The position numbers and the translations under genes are program-made. The notes under the pieces are model-generated. The model saw only the letters and a program-made list of their open reading frames with translations. It was not told where the DNA came from and ran no database searches. Shown piece by piece: positions 44,662 to 54,214 of a stretch of 64,000 nt of DNA; positions within the stretch are counted from its first letter, which is position 1; every line of letters starts with the position of its first letter. This DNA comes from Qipengyuania sp. ABI-127-1 (lineage in GTDB: Bacteria; Pseudomonadota; Alphaproteobacteria; Sphingomonadales; Sphingomonadaceae). The stretch lies in NCBI GenBank assembly GCA_022953095.1, contig JALJCR010000002.1, positions 248,001 to 312,000 of the forward strand. Direction: 5' to 3'.

Positions 44662-46191
44662 TTAGAGGCAGGCCTCGAGATAGGCCTGGTCGAAACCGAA
44701 CTGGCGCGCCTTTTCAAGCGTGTAGGGGCGCAGGCCCGACGAGCGGAATTCGCCCATGATCTTGCCGTCTTCGCCTTCCTCGAGATATTCGAACTTGAAC
44801 AGTTCCTGCGTCACGATCACGTCGCCTTCCATCCCGATCACCTCGGTGATGTTGGTGGTACGGCGCGAACCGTCGCGCAGGCGCTTCACCTGCACAATCA
44901 GGTCGACAGACTCTGCGATCTGGCGCGAAATCGCTTCCTTCGGAATCTTGATGTCGCCCATCAGGATCATGTTTTCCATACGGCCGAGGCATTCGCGCGG
45001 GCTGTTGGCGTGAAGCGTACACATCGACCCGTCGTGGCCGGTGTTCATCGCGGCGAGAAGGTCGAAACATTCCGCGCCGCGAATCTCGCCCAGGATAATC
45101 CGGTCGGGGCGCATACGCAGGGCGTTCTTCACGAGGTCGCCGATGGTGATCGCCCCCTGGCCTTCGAGGTTGGGCGGACGGGTTTCCAGCGGCAGCCAGT
45201 GCGGCTGCTGCAGGCGAAGTTCGGCCGCGTCCTCGATGGTGAGAACGCGCTCGCCCGGGTCGATCATTTTCGAAAGGGCGTTGAGCATGGTTGTCTTACC
45301 CGAGCCCGTACCGCCCGAGATCACGATGTTCATCCGGCACGCGCCCGCGATTTTCAGCGCGGTACACATCTTGTCGCTCATCGAACCGAAATCCTTGAGC
45401 ATGTCGAGCGTGATCGGCTTTTCAGAGAACTTACGAATCGAGATCGCGGTACCGCGCAAGCTCAGTGGCGGCACAATCACGTTCACACGGCTGCCGTCCT
45501 TCAGACGGGCGTCGGCCAGCGGCGTGGTCTGGTCGACGCGGCGGCCGACCTGGTTCACGATACGCTGGGCGATCTGGAAGAGGTGGCTTTCATCGCGGAA
45601 CTTGATCGGCGCGATGACCAGCTTGCCCTTCTTTTCGATGTAGGTCTGATCGGGGCCGTTCACCATGATGTCCGACACGTCGGGATCGTTGAGCAGTTCT
45701 TCGAGCGGTCCGAAGCCGAGCAGTTCGTCGACCAGGACCTTTTCGAGCGCGAACTGTTCGCGGCGGTTCAGCGTCACCTTCAGCTCGGCCAGAACTTCCA
45801 TGATGATCGGGCGGAATTCTTCCGACAGTTCATCCTTGGTCAGCGTGGCGGCCGCTTCCGGGTCGACGCGTTCGAGCAGGCGCGGGAGCACCTGTTCCTT
45901 GATCTTGTGGACGCTGGCTTCGAAGCCGCCGACCTCGCTCTGGCCCGAATGGGTCGAGTTCATGCGCTCTTCGAGGCGGGACATGGCGTCCCCGCCCGGG
46001 CCGCCACCGGCGCCGGGAGGCGGGGTGTCGGTGTCAGGTAGCGGCGGGAACTGTTCGCCGCCATGCTTACGGTCTGTCCTCGTCTGAGCAGGGGGCGGCG
46101 TGCCGCCACGCATGGGCTTGGCCATACCGAATTGCGGACGGGCACCGGCCCCCATTCCTGCCGGTCCGTTCTTCCGTCCGAATGCGCTCAT
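44662..46191 (-). CDS. cpaF: CpaF/TadA-type secretion ATPase
   Basis: A 509-residue type II/IV secretion ATPase of the Tad/Flp pilus branch. A Gly/Pro-rich N-terminus (about 1-75) precedes a helical domain and the RecA-like domain with Walker A GGTGSGKT near 295, the ASP-box region EDAAELRLQQPHW, Walker B in RIILGEIRGAE and HDGSMCTLHANS. It would power pilus assembly on the cytoplasmic face. No other tad/cpa gene is visible nearby; the neighbours are a small membrane gene and divergent glmS. Confidence 0.93.
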   Translation of the reverse strand: MSAFGRKNGPAGMGAGARPQFGMAKPMRGGTPPPAQTRTDRKHGGEQFPPLPDTDTPPPGAGGGPGGDAMSRLEERMNSTHSGQSEVGGFEASVHKIKEQVLPRLLERVDPEAAATLTKDELSEEFRPIIMEVLAELKVTLNRREQFALEKVLVDELLGFGPLEELLNDPDVSDIMVNGPDQTYIEKKGKLVIAPIKFRDESHLFQIAQRIVNQVGRRVDQTTPLADARLKDGSRVNVIVPPLSLRGTAISIRKFSEKPITLDMLKDFGSMSDKMCTALKIAGACRMNIVISGGTGSGKTTMLNALSKMIDPGERVLTIEDAAELRLQQPHWLPLETRPPNLEGQGAITIGDLVKNALRMRPDRIILGEIRGAECFDLLAAMNTGHDGSMCTLHANSPRECLGRMENMILMGDIKIPKEAISRQIAESVDLIVQVKRLRDGSRRTTNITEVIGMEGDVIVTQELFKFEYLEEGEDGKIMGEFRSSGLRPYTLEKARQFGFDQAYLEACL

Positions 46192-46448
46192 TCCGGTTAC
46201 CCCCGAAGATACTCTTGTTCTGTCGAGCCGAACCCTGTGCCAATACGGCAAACCCGATCTCTCGAAATGTGGTGAATAAGAAAGAAACCTTGATTTTTCC
46301 CTAATGGGCGGGGGCTCGGACAGGGCGGATCAGGCCCTCCGTCGCAGGGTTGGATGGCAGTCCGGCCACGGCTTTACAGCAGCACGATTGATTGCTGGTC
46401 AGGAACCGCTAAGGCTCCGCCTCTGATATCTGTTGGAGATTGCGGTTC

Positions 46449-48272
46449 ATGTGTGGAATTATCGGTATTGTGGGCGGTCAGCCGGTCGCGGATCGTCTCG
46501 TCGATGGCCTGCGCCGGATGGAATACCGGGGTTATGACAGTTCCGGAATCTGCACATTGCACGATGGCCAGCTCATCCGTCGCCGGGCCGAAGGCAAGCT
46601 GAACAATCTGGTTGCCAATCTTGCCGAAGACCCCGCACCAGGCAATGTCGGGATTGCGCATACGCGATGGGCTACGCATGGCGCACCCACGGCCAAGAAT
46701 GCGCACCCCCATGCCACCGATCAGCTGGCGCTGGTGCACAACGGCATTATCGAAAACTACAAGGAATTGCGTGCGGACCTGCACGAAGACGGCCGCGCTC
46801 TTGAAAGCGACACCGATAGCGAAGTGGTTGCCCATCTGGTCTCGCGGCGAGTGGAGAATGGCGAGAGCCCGCAGGACGCGGTGGCCAATGTGTTGCCGAG
46901 CCTTCGCGGAGCTTTCGCGCTCGCAATCGCGTTTCGCGACCATCCCGATATGCTGATAGGCGCTCGGCGCGGCTCCCCGCTGGTGGTCGGCTATGGCGAG
47001 GGCGAGACCTATATCGGATCCGACGCTCTGGCACTGGCGCCGCTGACCCAGCAGATCAGCTATCTCGAGGAAGGCGACTGGGTCGTCGTCACGCGCGAGG
47101 GGGCGACGATCTACGATTCCGAAAATGCCGAGGTGGAGCGCGAAATCCGCACCTCCGGCGCTTCTGCCGCAGCGGTGGAGAAAGGCAATTACCGCCACTT
47201 CATGCAGAAGGAAATTTTCGAACAGCCCACCGTGGTCGCGCAGACGCTGGGCTCCTATCTGCGTCGCTCGGACAATTCGGTCGCGCTGCCTCAGTTCGAT
47301 TTCGACCTGTCGAGCGTTAAGCGCATCACCATCGTCGCGTGCGGCACGTCCTTCTATGCCGGGATGGTGGCGAAATACTGGTTCGAGCAGTTCGCGCGCG
47401 TCCCGGTGGATATCGATGTCGCGTCCGAGTTCCGCTATCGCGAGCCGGTTCTGGAGGAGGGCGGGCTGGCCCTGTTCATCTCGCAGAGCGGCGAGACCGC
47501 CGACACACTGGCGGCGCTGCGGCATTGCAAGGAAAATGGCCAGACCATCGGTGTGATCGTCAATGTGCCGACGAGTTCGATGGCGCGCGAAGCGGACCTG
47601 CTGCTTCCCACCCATGCCGGACCTGAGATCGGCGTGGCGTCGACCAAGGCTTTCACCTGTCAGCTCGCGGTCATGGCCGCTCTGGCCGCGCATATGGCGG
47701 TGAAGAAAGGCCTGATGAGCCGGGCCGAGGAACAGGAAGTCGTCACCCATCTGCTCGAAGCACCGGCTTGCCTCAATGCCGCGCTCGATCATGACGACGA
47801 TATCGCAAGCATGGCCCATCTCATCGCCCCGGCACGCGATGTTCTCTATCTCGGCCGGGGTCCCGATTTCCCGCTGGCTCTGGAAGGGGCGTTAAAGCTG
47901 AAGGAAATCAGCTATATCCACGCCGAAGGCTATGCCAGCGGAGAGATGAAGCACGGCCCCATCGCGCTGATCGACGATGAGGTTCCGGTGATCGTACTGG
48001 CGCCTTCTGGCCCGCTGTTCGAGAAGACAGTGTCGAATATGGAGGAAGTACGGGCGCGTGGCGGGCAGATCGTCCTGATATCCGACGCGGAGGGGCTGGA
48101 GCATGCCGGGGAAGGGTGCCTCGCAACCATCGAGATGCCGCGTGTGCACCCGCTGATCGCGCCCCTGGTCTATGCGATCCCGGTCCAGTTGCTCGCCTAC
48201 CACGTTGCCTGCGTCAAAGGCACCGATGTCGATCAGCCGCGAAACCTTGCGAAATCGGTAACTGTGGAGTGA
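46449..48272 (+). CDS. glmS: Glutamine--fructose-6-phosphate aminotransferase (isomerizing)
   Basis: A 607-residue GlmS that makes glucosamine-6-phosphate from fructose-6-phosphate and glutamine, the first step towards UDP-GlcNAc for peptidoglycan and LPS. The glutaminase starts MCGIIGIVGG with Cys as the N-terminal nucleophile. Two SIS domains follow (ACGTSFYAGMVAKYWFEQ; SQSGETADTLAALR), and the C-terminus is the canonical PRNLAKSVTVE. GGAG precedes the ATG. RapZ in this window is linked to GlmS control in enterobacteria; no glmS ribozyme-like leader is visible here. Confidence 0.96.
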   Translation: MCGIIGIVGGQPVADRLVDGLRRMEYRGYDSSGICTLHDGQLIRRRAEGKLNNLVANLAEDPAPGNVGIAHTRWATHGAPTAKNAHPHATDQLALVHNGIIENYKELRADLHEDGRALESDTDSEVVAHLVSRRVENGESPQDAVANVLPSLRGAFALAIAFRDHPDMLIGARRGSPLVVGYGEGETYIGSDALALAPLTQQISYLEEGDWVVVTREGATIYDSENAEVEREIRTSGASAAAVEKGNYRHFMQKEIFEQPTVVAQTLGSYLRRSDNSVALPQFDFDLSSVKRITIVACGTSFYAGMVAKYWFEQFARVPVDIDVASEFRYREPVLEEGGLALFISQSGETADTLAALRHCKENGQTIGVIVNVPTSSMAREADLLLPTHAGPEIGVASTKAFTCQLAVMAALAAHMAVKKGLMSRAEEQEVVTHLLEAPACLNAALDHDDDIASMAHLIAPARDVLYLGRGPDFPLALEGALKLKEISYIHAEGYASGEMKHGPIALIDDEVPVIVLAPSGPLFEKTVSNMEEVRARGGQIVLISDAEGLEHAGEGCLATIEMPRVHPLIAPLVYAIPVQLLAYHVACVKGTDVDQPRNLAKSVTVE

Positions 48273-48380
48273 TTCGAGCGCTGTGAGCCCCGCGACCCCA
48301 GCGCTCCGTGAACGGCGGCGTCGCGAATGGTGTGTATGTCCTTTACCCGGAGATAACTCTTTGCGGTTAACCGTGAGTAT

Positions 48381-50747
48381 GTGAGCGAGCAGACTTCCTC
48401 TCCAGACACACGAAGTGACGCGCTGTCCATCCGGCAGGTCATCGGGCTTGATACGCCGGACGGCACCGACTGGAAGCTCGTGCATGGACAGCAATATGCT
48501 CTGCTGAAAGATCGTGTGATCACGCGGGCCGTGCTCCATCTGGTCGGCTTTCTGATGGTCGCGGCGACGCTTTATGGGGCGATACCAGTCGCGCTTCTGG
48601 CGGCGTGGGGGATCGGCCTGCTGGTGGCGGTGGGATATTCGGCCCGCGCGGATATCGGGCTCGCGGATGCCGGAAACCGCATGATATCCTATGCGGAAAT
48701 GAAATCGCACGCCCTGATGACGGCGGGCAAGGGCGCGCTGTGGTCGGTCGGCATGATCCTCGCCGCGCTCTTCGCCGATATCGGGGCGATGGGTATCGTC
48801 TGGGCAGCGGCGGCGATGCTCGTGGTCGGAAGCTGCGCGAGCCGGTTCAGTGCTCCGCTCAGCTCGATGGCCTTCGCCGGCGCGGTCGGCATTGGCGGCC
48901 TTGTAGCGAGCCTGATGGCAATGCAGTGGACTCTCGCGGCGGTTGTGGTGGGCACGACCTTGCTCGCGACGTTTGGGGTAATCGAGAGCGCGCGTGTCGC
49001 GGTTGCGGCGCGCCTTTCCGATTATGCCATGCAGGAAAAAAGCGAAGTGGTGTCCATGCTGCTGCGCGAATTCGAGGAAGGCCAGGCCGATTGGCTGTGG
49101 CAGATCGATACTCAGCGCCGGTTGAAGGCGATATCGCCCCGCTTCGCATATGCGCTGGGCAAGGAACCGAAAGAGATCGAAGGCAAGTCCTTTCTCCAGA
49201 TGATCTCAGGCGATGGCTGGGAGACGGGTCAGTTCCCGCCAAGCCTGCACGATCTCACGGACAAGCTGACGCGGAGGGAGAATTTCTCCAATCTCGGCGT
49301 GAGGGTGTCCATCGGCGGCGAAGATCGATGGTGGGAGCTTTCGGGCACGCCGATCATCGACGAGTTGGGCAATTATCAGGGCTTTCGCGGCGTGGGGTCC
49401 GATGTGACCGAACAGCGCGAATCGTCCGAGAAGATCGAATTCCTGGCGCGCTACGACACGCTGACCCAACTGCCCAACCGGCGGATGCTGAACGAGGCAC
49501 TTGGCGAAGCGCTGGCCCATGCCAATCAATGGCGGTCGCGCTGCGCTTTTCTGATGATTGATCTCGACCGCTTCAAGGCGATCAACGATTCGCTGGGTCA
49601 TCTGGTCGGCGACCGGATGCTTGGCGAAGTTGCCGCGCGGCTCGAGAGCCTTGTGGGAGAACAGGAGATTTGCGGGCGTCTGGGCGGAGACGAATTCGCA
49701 GTCGTCATCCCCGACACCTCGAACAATGGGCGCGTGGAATTTCTGGCGCGGGCTATTATCGAGCGTCTGTCCGAACCCTATGAGATCGAAAACCACGTTC
49801 TCTATGTCGGCGCCAGCGTCGGCTCCGCCATCGGCCCCCGCGATGGGAAGTCGGTGGAAGAAATGCTGCGCAATGCCGATCTGGCGCTCTATCGTGCCAA
49901 GGATCGGGGCGGCGGCATGCACCGGGAATATGAGCCGGCCCTGCATGCCAATGCGGAAGAAAGGCGCCAGCTCGAGCATGCGCTACGGCATGCGCTCGAG
50001 AATGACGAGTTCACGCTGCACTACCAGCCCGTGGTCGATACCCGGTCGGAAGATGTTGTCAGTTTCGAAGCGCTGCTCCGCTGGAACAGCGCCCAACATG
50101 GCTTCGTCAGCCCCGGCAAGTTCATCCCGCTGGCGGAGGATACGCGCCTGATCGTGCCGATCGGCACCTGGGTCATGCAGGAGGCGTGCCGGGAGGCGGC
50201 CCAGAGCTGGCCCGAGCATGTGAAGGTGAACGTCAATGTCTCACCCGAACAATTGCTCGAGCCCGACTTTGCCGCCACTGTCGTCCGCGCGCTATCCCAT
50301 AGCGCCCTCGATCCGAAGAGGCTCGAGATCGAAGTGACCGAGAGCATTTTCATGCGCGACGCAAGTATCGCCCGGCAGGCGCTGGAACAGTGCATGGCGC
50401 TGGGCTGTTCGATCGCGCTCGACGATTTCGGCACGGGCTATTCCTCGCTCGGCTATCTCCGCAAGCTCAAATTCTCGACGATCAAGGTCGATCGAACCTT
50501 CGTGCAGGGCGCCGCGCAACACAGCCCCGAATCGATCGCCATCATCCGGGCGGTCGTCGCCATGGCCGAGAGCCTGGACATGACCACAACCGCCGAAGGG
50601 GTCGAAAACGAGGAAGAGGCAGCCATGATCCGCGGGATGGGATGCACCAAAATCCAGGGCTTCCACTTCGGACGCCCGATGCCTGCAGAGGATGCCAGTG
50701 CCCTGTTTTCCCGGCGGTTGGCGAACCAGCGGCGCGAACGCGCCTGA
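48381..50747 (+). CDS. Membrane-bound diguanylate cyclase/phosphodiesterase (PAS-GGDEF-EAL)
   Basis: A 788-residue c-di-GMP signalling protein. Several N-terminal membrane helices (about residues 50-205) are followed by a PAS domain (about 230-350), a GGDEF domain with intact GRLGGDEF (near 435) and an EAL domain with intact FEALLRW (near 562), NVNVSPEQL, EVTES and DDFGTGYSSLGYL. Both active sites look competent, so the net activity is open. The start is GTG at 48381. It directly abuts purQ, with opposite-strand stops back to back. Confidence 0.92.
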   Translation: MSEQTSSPDTRSDALSIRQVIGLDTPDGTDWKLVHGQQYALLKDRVITRAVLHLVGFLMVAATLYGAIPVALLAAWGIGLLVAVGYSARADIGLADAGNRMISYAEMKSHALMTAGKGALWSVGMILAALFADIGAMGIVWAAAAMLVVGSCASRFSAPLSSMAFAGAVGIGGLVASLMAMQWTLAAVVVGTTLLATFGVIESARVAVAARLSDYAMQEKSEVVSMLLREFEEGQADWLWQIDTQRRLKAISPRFAYALGKEPKEIEGKSFLQMISGDGWETGQFPPSLHDLTDKLTRRENFSNLGVRVSIGGEDRWWELSGTPIIDELGNYQGFRGVGSDVTEQRESSEKIEFLARYDTLTQLPNRRMLNEALGEALAHANQWRSRCAFLMIDLDRFKAINDSLGHLVGDRMLGEVAARLESLVGEQEICGRLGGDEFAVVIPDTSNNGRVEFLARAIIERLSEPYEIENHVLYVGASVGSAIGPRDGKSVEEMLRNADLALYRAKDRGGGMHREYEPALHANAEERRQLEHALRHALENDEFTLHYQPVVDTRSEDVVSFEALLRWNSAQHGFVSPGKFIPLAEDTRLIVPIGTWVMQEACREAAQSWPEHVKVNVNVSPEQLLEPDFAATVVRALSHSALDPKRLEIEVTESIFMRDASIARQALEQCMALGCSIALDDFGTGYSSLGYLRKLKFSTIKVDRTFVQGAAQHSPESIAIIRAVVAMAESLDMTTTAEGVENEEEAAMIRGMGCTKIQGFHFGRPMPAEDASALFSRRLANQRRERA

Positions 50748-51425
50748 TCAGGCCTCGACCAGCGATTTCACCGCGTTTTCGAACAGGGCAAGACCATCGG
50801 TCCCGCCATGCGCCGGATCGACCGCGCGTTCCGGATGCGGCATCATGCCGAGCACATTGCCAGCGCTATTGAGAACCCCGGCGATGCCGCGACGCGAGCC
50901 GTTGCAATTCTCGACATAGCGAAATGCCACGCGGCCTTCGCCTTCGATGCGGTCGAGCGTGTCGTCGTCGGCGAAGTAATTGCCGTCGTGATGCGCCACG
51001 GGAATGCGGATCGTCTGCCCGCTGTCATAGCCACCGGTAAACAGCGACTGGCTGTTCTCGACCGTCAGATCGACCGTGCGGCAGATGAAGTTCTGGCTGG
51101 CATTGCGCATCAGGGCGCCGGGCAGCAGGCCGGCTTCGGTCAGCACCTGGAAGCCGTTGCACACGCCCAGAACGGGCACGCCGCGTTCGGCGCGGCGCGC
51201 GACGCTGCGCATGATCGGGCTGTTGGCCGCCATCGCGCCCGAGCGCAGATAGTCGCCATAGGAAAAACCGCCGGGCAGGGCGATGAAGTCGAGATCCTCC
51301 GGCAGATGCGCATCGCCATGCCAGACGCGCATCGGTGCGATGCCCGAAACGCGTTCGATCGCAACCGCCATATCGCGGTCGCAGTTGGAACCGGGGAAGG
51401 TGATGACGGCGGCGCGGAAAGCCAT
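50748..51425 (-). CDS. purQ: Phosphoribosylformylglycinamidine synthase subunit PurQ
   Basis: A 225-residue class I glutamine amidotransferase subunit of FGAM synthase (purine synthesis step 4). The nucleophile Cys is in GVCNGFQVL, with the His/Glu pair in [10 protein letters not shown]. It passes ammonia to PurL, which is not in this window. The ATG at 51425 overlaps the purS stop by one base (TGATG). Confidence 0.96.
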   Translation of the reverse strand: MAFRAAVITFPGSNCDRDMAVAIERVSGIAPMRVWHGDAHLPEDLDFIALPGGFSYGDYLRSGAMAANSPIMRSVARRAERGVPVLGVCNGFQVLTEAGLLPGALMRNASQNFICRTVDLTVENSQSLFTGGYDSGQTIRIPVAHHDGNYFADDDTLDRIEGEGRVAFRYVENCNGSRRGIAGVLNSAGNVLGMMPHPERAVDPAHGGTDGLALFENAVKSLVEA

Positions 51426-51658
51426 CAGGCGACCTTCTCGATACGGTAGTTTTCGATCACCGTATTGGCGAGCAGCTTGTCGCACATCTCGGTCAGCGCA
51501 TCATCGCTGGTGCTATCGGCGACCTCGAGTTCGATCAGGCGGCCGACGCGGACGTCTTCGACACCTTCGAAGCCAAGGCCCTCGAGAGCATGGTGGACAG
51601 CGCGGCCCTGCGGATCGAGAACGCCGGGCTTGAGCGAGACATGGACGCGGATCTTCAT
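51425..51658 (-). CDS. purS: Phosphoribosylformylglycinamidine synthase subunit PurS
   Basis: A 77-residue PurS, the small bridging subunit of the three-part FGAM synthase, with typical [20 protein letters not shown] and ENYRIEKV. It is coupled to purQ. In many alphaproteobacteria purC immediately precedes purS; here purC lies 6.5 kb away (58112-58915) on the same strand. Confidence 0.95.
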   Translation of the reverse strand: MKIRVHVSLKPGVLDPQGRAVHHALEGLGFEGVEDVRVGRLIELEVADSTSDDALTEMCDKLLANTVIENYRIEKVA

Positions 51659-51928
51659 GCGTTGAGGCCTTTCGTGTTGGCGCGCCTATGGCGCAGCGTC
51701 CCCGCGCATTCAAGCACCCAGCGCCCTCGGCGGGCCGAAGATGGCCCTCGTGGCATATCGGTTACGGCTGTAGCGCGAATGCAACAATCGTCATGAATCT
51801 GTTACATAGGCCGCTGCGGTTCGCCGATTCGGCGCCTGTTCTGCTATGGTCGGTCCACGGCGCAACCCGCCGCTCACCTCCAAATGCCCGACCGATTTCG
51901 TGCGCGCTCAAGCAGGAACCCTTCCCCC

Positions 51929-54151
51929 ATGACTATTCGATCTACCGCTGCCCGCTTCCTCGGGGCCAGCACACTCGCATTCGCGGCCTTCGCGGCGAAT
52001 CCCGTTCTGGCGCAGGACGTCGAGGCCACCGGCACCGACGCGGCCGAAGGCCAGCTCAATACCATCATCGTGACCGCCAACCGGCGCGAGGAAAATCTCC
52101 AGGACGTCGCCGTCTCGGCCGCGACCCTCGATGCCGACACGGTGAAGACGATCTTCGATGCCGGTGCCGAAGTCACGGCGCTCGCCGCACGCGTGCCCGG
52201 CCTGTTCGTCGAAAGCTCCAACGGTCGTGCAGCCCCGCGGTTCTATATCCGCGGCCTCGGCAACACCGATTTCGATCTTGCCGCTTCGCAGCCGGTTTCG
52301 GTGGTGATGGACGAAATCGTCCTCGAAAACGTGACGCTCAAGGCCTTCCCGATCTTCGATGTCGAGCGCATCGAAGTGCTGCGCGGCCCGCAGGGCACGC
52401 TGTTCGGCCGCAACACGCCCGCCGGGATCGTCAAGATCGACACCGCCCGTCCGGGCGATGAATTCACCGCCCAGTTTTCGGCCAGCTACGGCAGCTTCAA
52501 TTCGCTCTCGCTCGACGGCGGCGTGACCGTGCCGATCGCTCCCGGGGTCGCTTCGCTGCGCGTCTCGGGTCTTTACCAGCACCGCGACGACTGGATCGAT
52601 AACGGCTTCACCGGCCAGGACGACGTGCTTGGCGGCTATGACGAGCTGGCCGGTCGCGCGCAGTTGCTGATCACGCCTGACAGCCGCCTGTCGATGCTCG
52701 GCACCGTGGCGTTCCGCGATCTCGACGGCACCTCGACGCCGTTTCGCGCCAATATCCTTGGCCCGGGCAATAACGACCTTAACGACAATTACGACCGCGA
52801 CACGGTGTTCTACGACGCCGGCGGCGGCAATGTGGCCGAATACAATGCGCTGATCGCCAGCTTCCGCCTCGATTACGAAGCCGATTTCGCCACGCTGACC
52901 AGCATCACGGCCTATGCCGAAAGCGACGGTTCGAGCCGCGGCGATATCGATGGCGGCAATATGGTCACCGGTCCGGGATTCATTCCCTTCCCATCGGACA
53001 CGCAGGATTCGATCGACCTCGACCAGTTCACCCATGAAGTCCGTCTCGCCTCGAACCCCGGCGGCATGATCGACTGGCAGGTCGGCATGTATGTCTTTCA
53101 GAGCGATTTCGACGTCACCACCGTGGGCTTCGGCTTTCCGCCGTGGGTGACCGTTCGCCATACCAATGATGCCTGGGCGACCTTCGGCCAGCTCTCGGTT
53201 CAGGCCACCGACACGGTCAAGCTGACCGGCGGCCTGCGCTGGACCGATGACAAGAAGCAGTTCCTGGTCGTGTCGCCCTCCTTCATCTCGGGTCCGGGCG
53301 CGCAGTATCGCATCGTCACGGACGATCGCCTGAGCTGGGATTTGTCGGCTTTCGTCGATGTCAGCGACGATGCCAGCGTCTATGCGCGGCTCGCCAATGG
53401 CTTCCGCGCCCCGACCATTCAGGGCCGCGACGTGGCCTTCGGTTCGCCCCCGTCGGTCGCGACCTCGGAAAAGATTATGAGCTACGAGGCCGGGTTCAAA
53501 TCGGAATTCGCCGGTCGCAGCATCCGTCTCAACGGCGCGGTTTACTACTACACGATCGAGGATCCGCAGTTCTCGGCAGTGGGCGGCGCGGGCAACCTGG
53601 TGCAGCTGGTCAATGCCGAGAAGGGTCGCGGTTTCGGCTTCGAACTCGACAGCGCGTTCCAGGTCACGCCGGACTTCCTGATCACTGCGGGCCTGTCGTA
53701 TAACGACACCAAGATCCAGGACAGCAATCTGGCGGTGGGCATCTGTGCGCAGTGCACCGTGACCGATCCGACTGTCGTGCTGTCTGGCAATACCCGTGCG
53801 CTGGTGGACGGCAATCCGTTCCCCAACGCTCCGGAATGGATCGCCGACGTGACCGCGCGCTACGCCTTCCCGGTGGGCAATGCAGGTGAAGTCTTCTTCT
53901 TCACCGACTGGGCCTATCAGGGGAAGACCAACTTCTTCCTTTATGAAAGCGAAGAGTTCAACGCGAACGGCCAGATCGAAGGCGGCCTGCGGATCGGCTA
54001 TGCCCGAACCGACGGCCTGTTCGAAGTGGCGGCCTTCGTGCGCAACATCACCGATGCCGACAATGTGAAGGGCGGCATCGACTTCAACAACAACACCGCA
54101 TTCGTGAACGATCCGCGCGTGTTCGGCATTTCGGCACGCGTCAATTACTGA
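51929..54151 (+). CDS. TonB-dependent outer-membrane receptor
   Basis: A 740-residue receptor. A signal peptide ends near AQDVEA; a TonB-box-like stretch NTIIVTANRREENLQDV, a plug domain with FYIRGLGN, DEIVLEN and EVLRGPQGTLFGRNTPAG, and a 22-strand-type barrel ending FGISARVNY follow. The substrate is not evident; such receptors are very numerous in Sphingomonadales. The ATG at 51929 is chosen because the signal peptide begins there. The upstream gap (51659-51928) contains an AT-richer patch near 51775-51815, the likely promoter. An M16 peptidase gene lies convergently downstream. Confidence 0.92.
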   Translation: MTIRSTAARFLGASTLAFAAFAANPVLAQDVEATGTDAAEGQLNTIIVTANRREENLQDVAVSAATLDADTVKTIFDAGAEVTALAARVPGLFVESSNGRAAPRFYIRGLGNTDFDLAASQPVSVVMDEIVLENVTLKAFPIFDVERIEVLRGPQGTLFGRNTPAGIVKIDTARPGDEFTAQFSASYGSFNSLSLDGGVTVPIAPGVASLRVSGLYQHRDDWIDNGFTGQDDVLGGYDELAGRAQLLITPDSRLSMLGTVAFRDLDGTSTPFRANILGPGNNDLNDNYDRDTVFYDAGGGNVAEYNALIASFRLDYEADFATLTSITAYAESDGSSRGDIDGGNMVTGPGFIPFPSDTQDSIDLDQFTHEVRLASNPGGMIDWQVGMYVFQSDFDVTTVGFGFPPWVTVRHTNDAWATFGQLSVQATDTVKLTGGLRWTDDKKQFLVVSPSFISGPGAQYRIVTDDRLSWDLSAFVDVSDDASVYARLANGFRAPTIQGRDVAFGSPPSVATSEKIMSYEAGFKSEFAGRSIRLNGAVYYYTIEDPQFSAVGGAGNLVQLVNAEKGRGFGFELDSAFQVTPDFLITAGLSYNDTKIQDSNLAVGICAQCTVTDPTVVLSGNTRALVDGNPFPNAPEWIADVTARYAFPVGNAGEVFFFTDWAYQGKTNFFLYESEEFNANGQIEGGLRIGYARTDGLFEVAAFVRNITDADNVKGGIDFNNNTAFVNDPRVFGISARVNY

Positions 54152-54169
54152 GCGCACGCCGTGGCTTGA

Positions 54170-54208
54170 AAGAGGGGGCCGGGGAGAGCGATCTTCCCGG
54201 CCCTCTTC
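54170..54208. terminator. Bidirectional terminator between receptor and M16 peptidase
   Basis: A GC-rich hairpin (AGAGGG-GCCGGG paired with CCCGGC-CCTCT) lies in the 63-base gap between the two convergent genes. The following T-runs are short, so strength is uncertain. Confidence 0.65.
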
Positions 54209-54214
54209 GTGTGT

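Noticed and set aside
46192-46448. glmS leader as a ribozyme or riboswitch
   Set aside because: No glmS-ribozyme-like core is visible, and that ribozyme is known from Gram-positive bacteria; the interval also holds the cpaF promoter.
48367-48374. TTAACCGT before the GGDEF/EAL gene as a CtrA site
   Set aside because: One mismatch to the half-site, no second TTAA at the proper spacing, and it lies only six bases before the start codon.
51908-54157. 749-codon minus-strand open frame opposite the TonB receptor
   Set aside because: The plus strand encodes a complete receptor with signal peptide, plug and barrel; the antisense translation has no motif and is rich in Arg/His/Ala as expected from GC-rich antisense.
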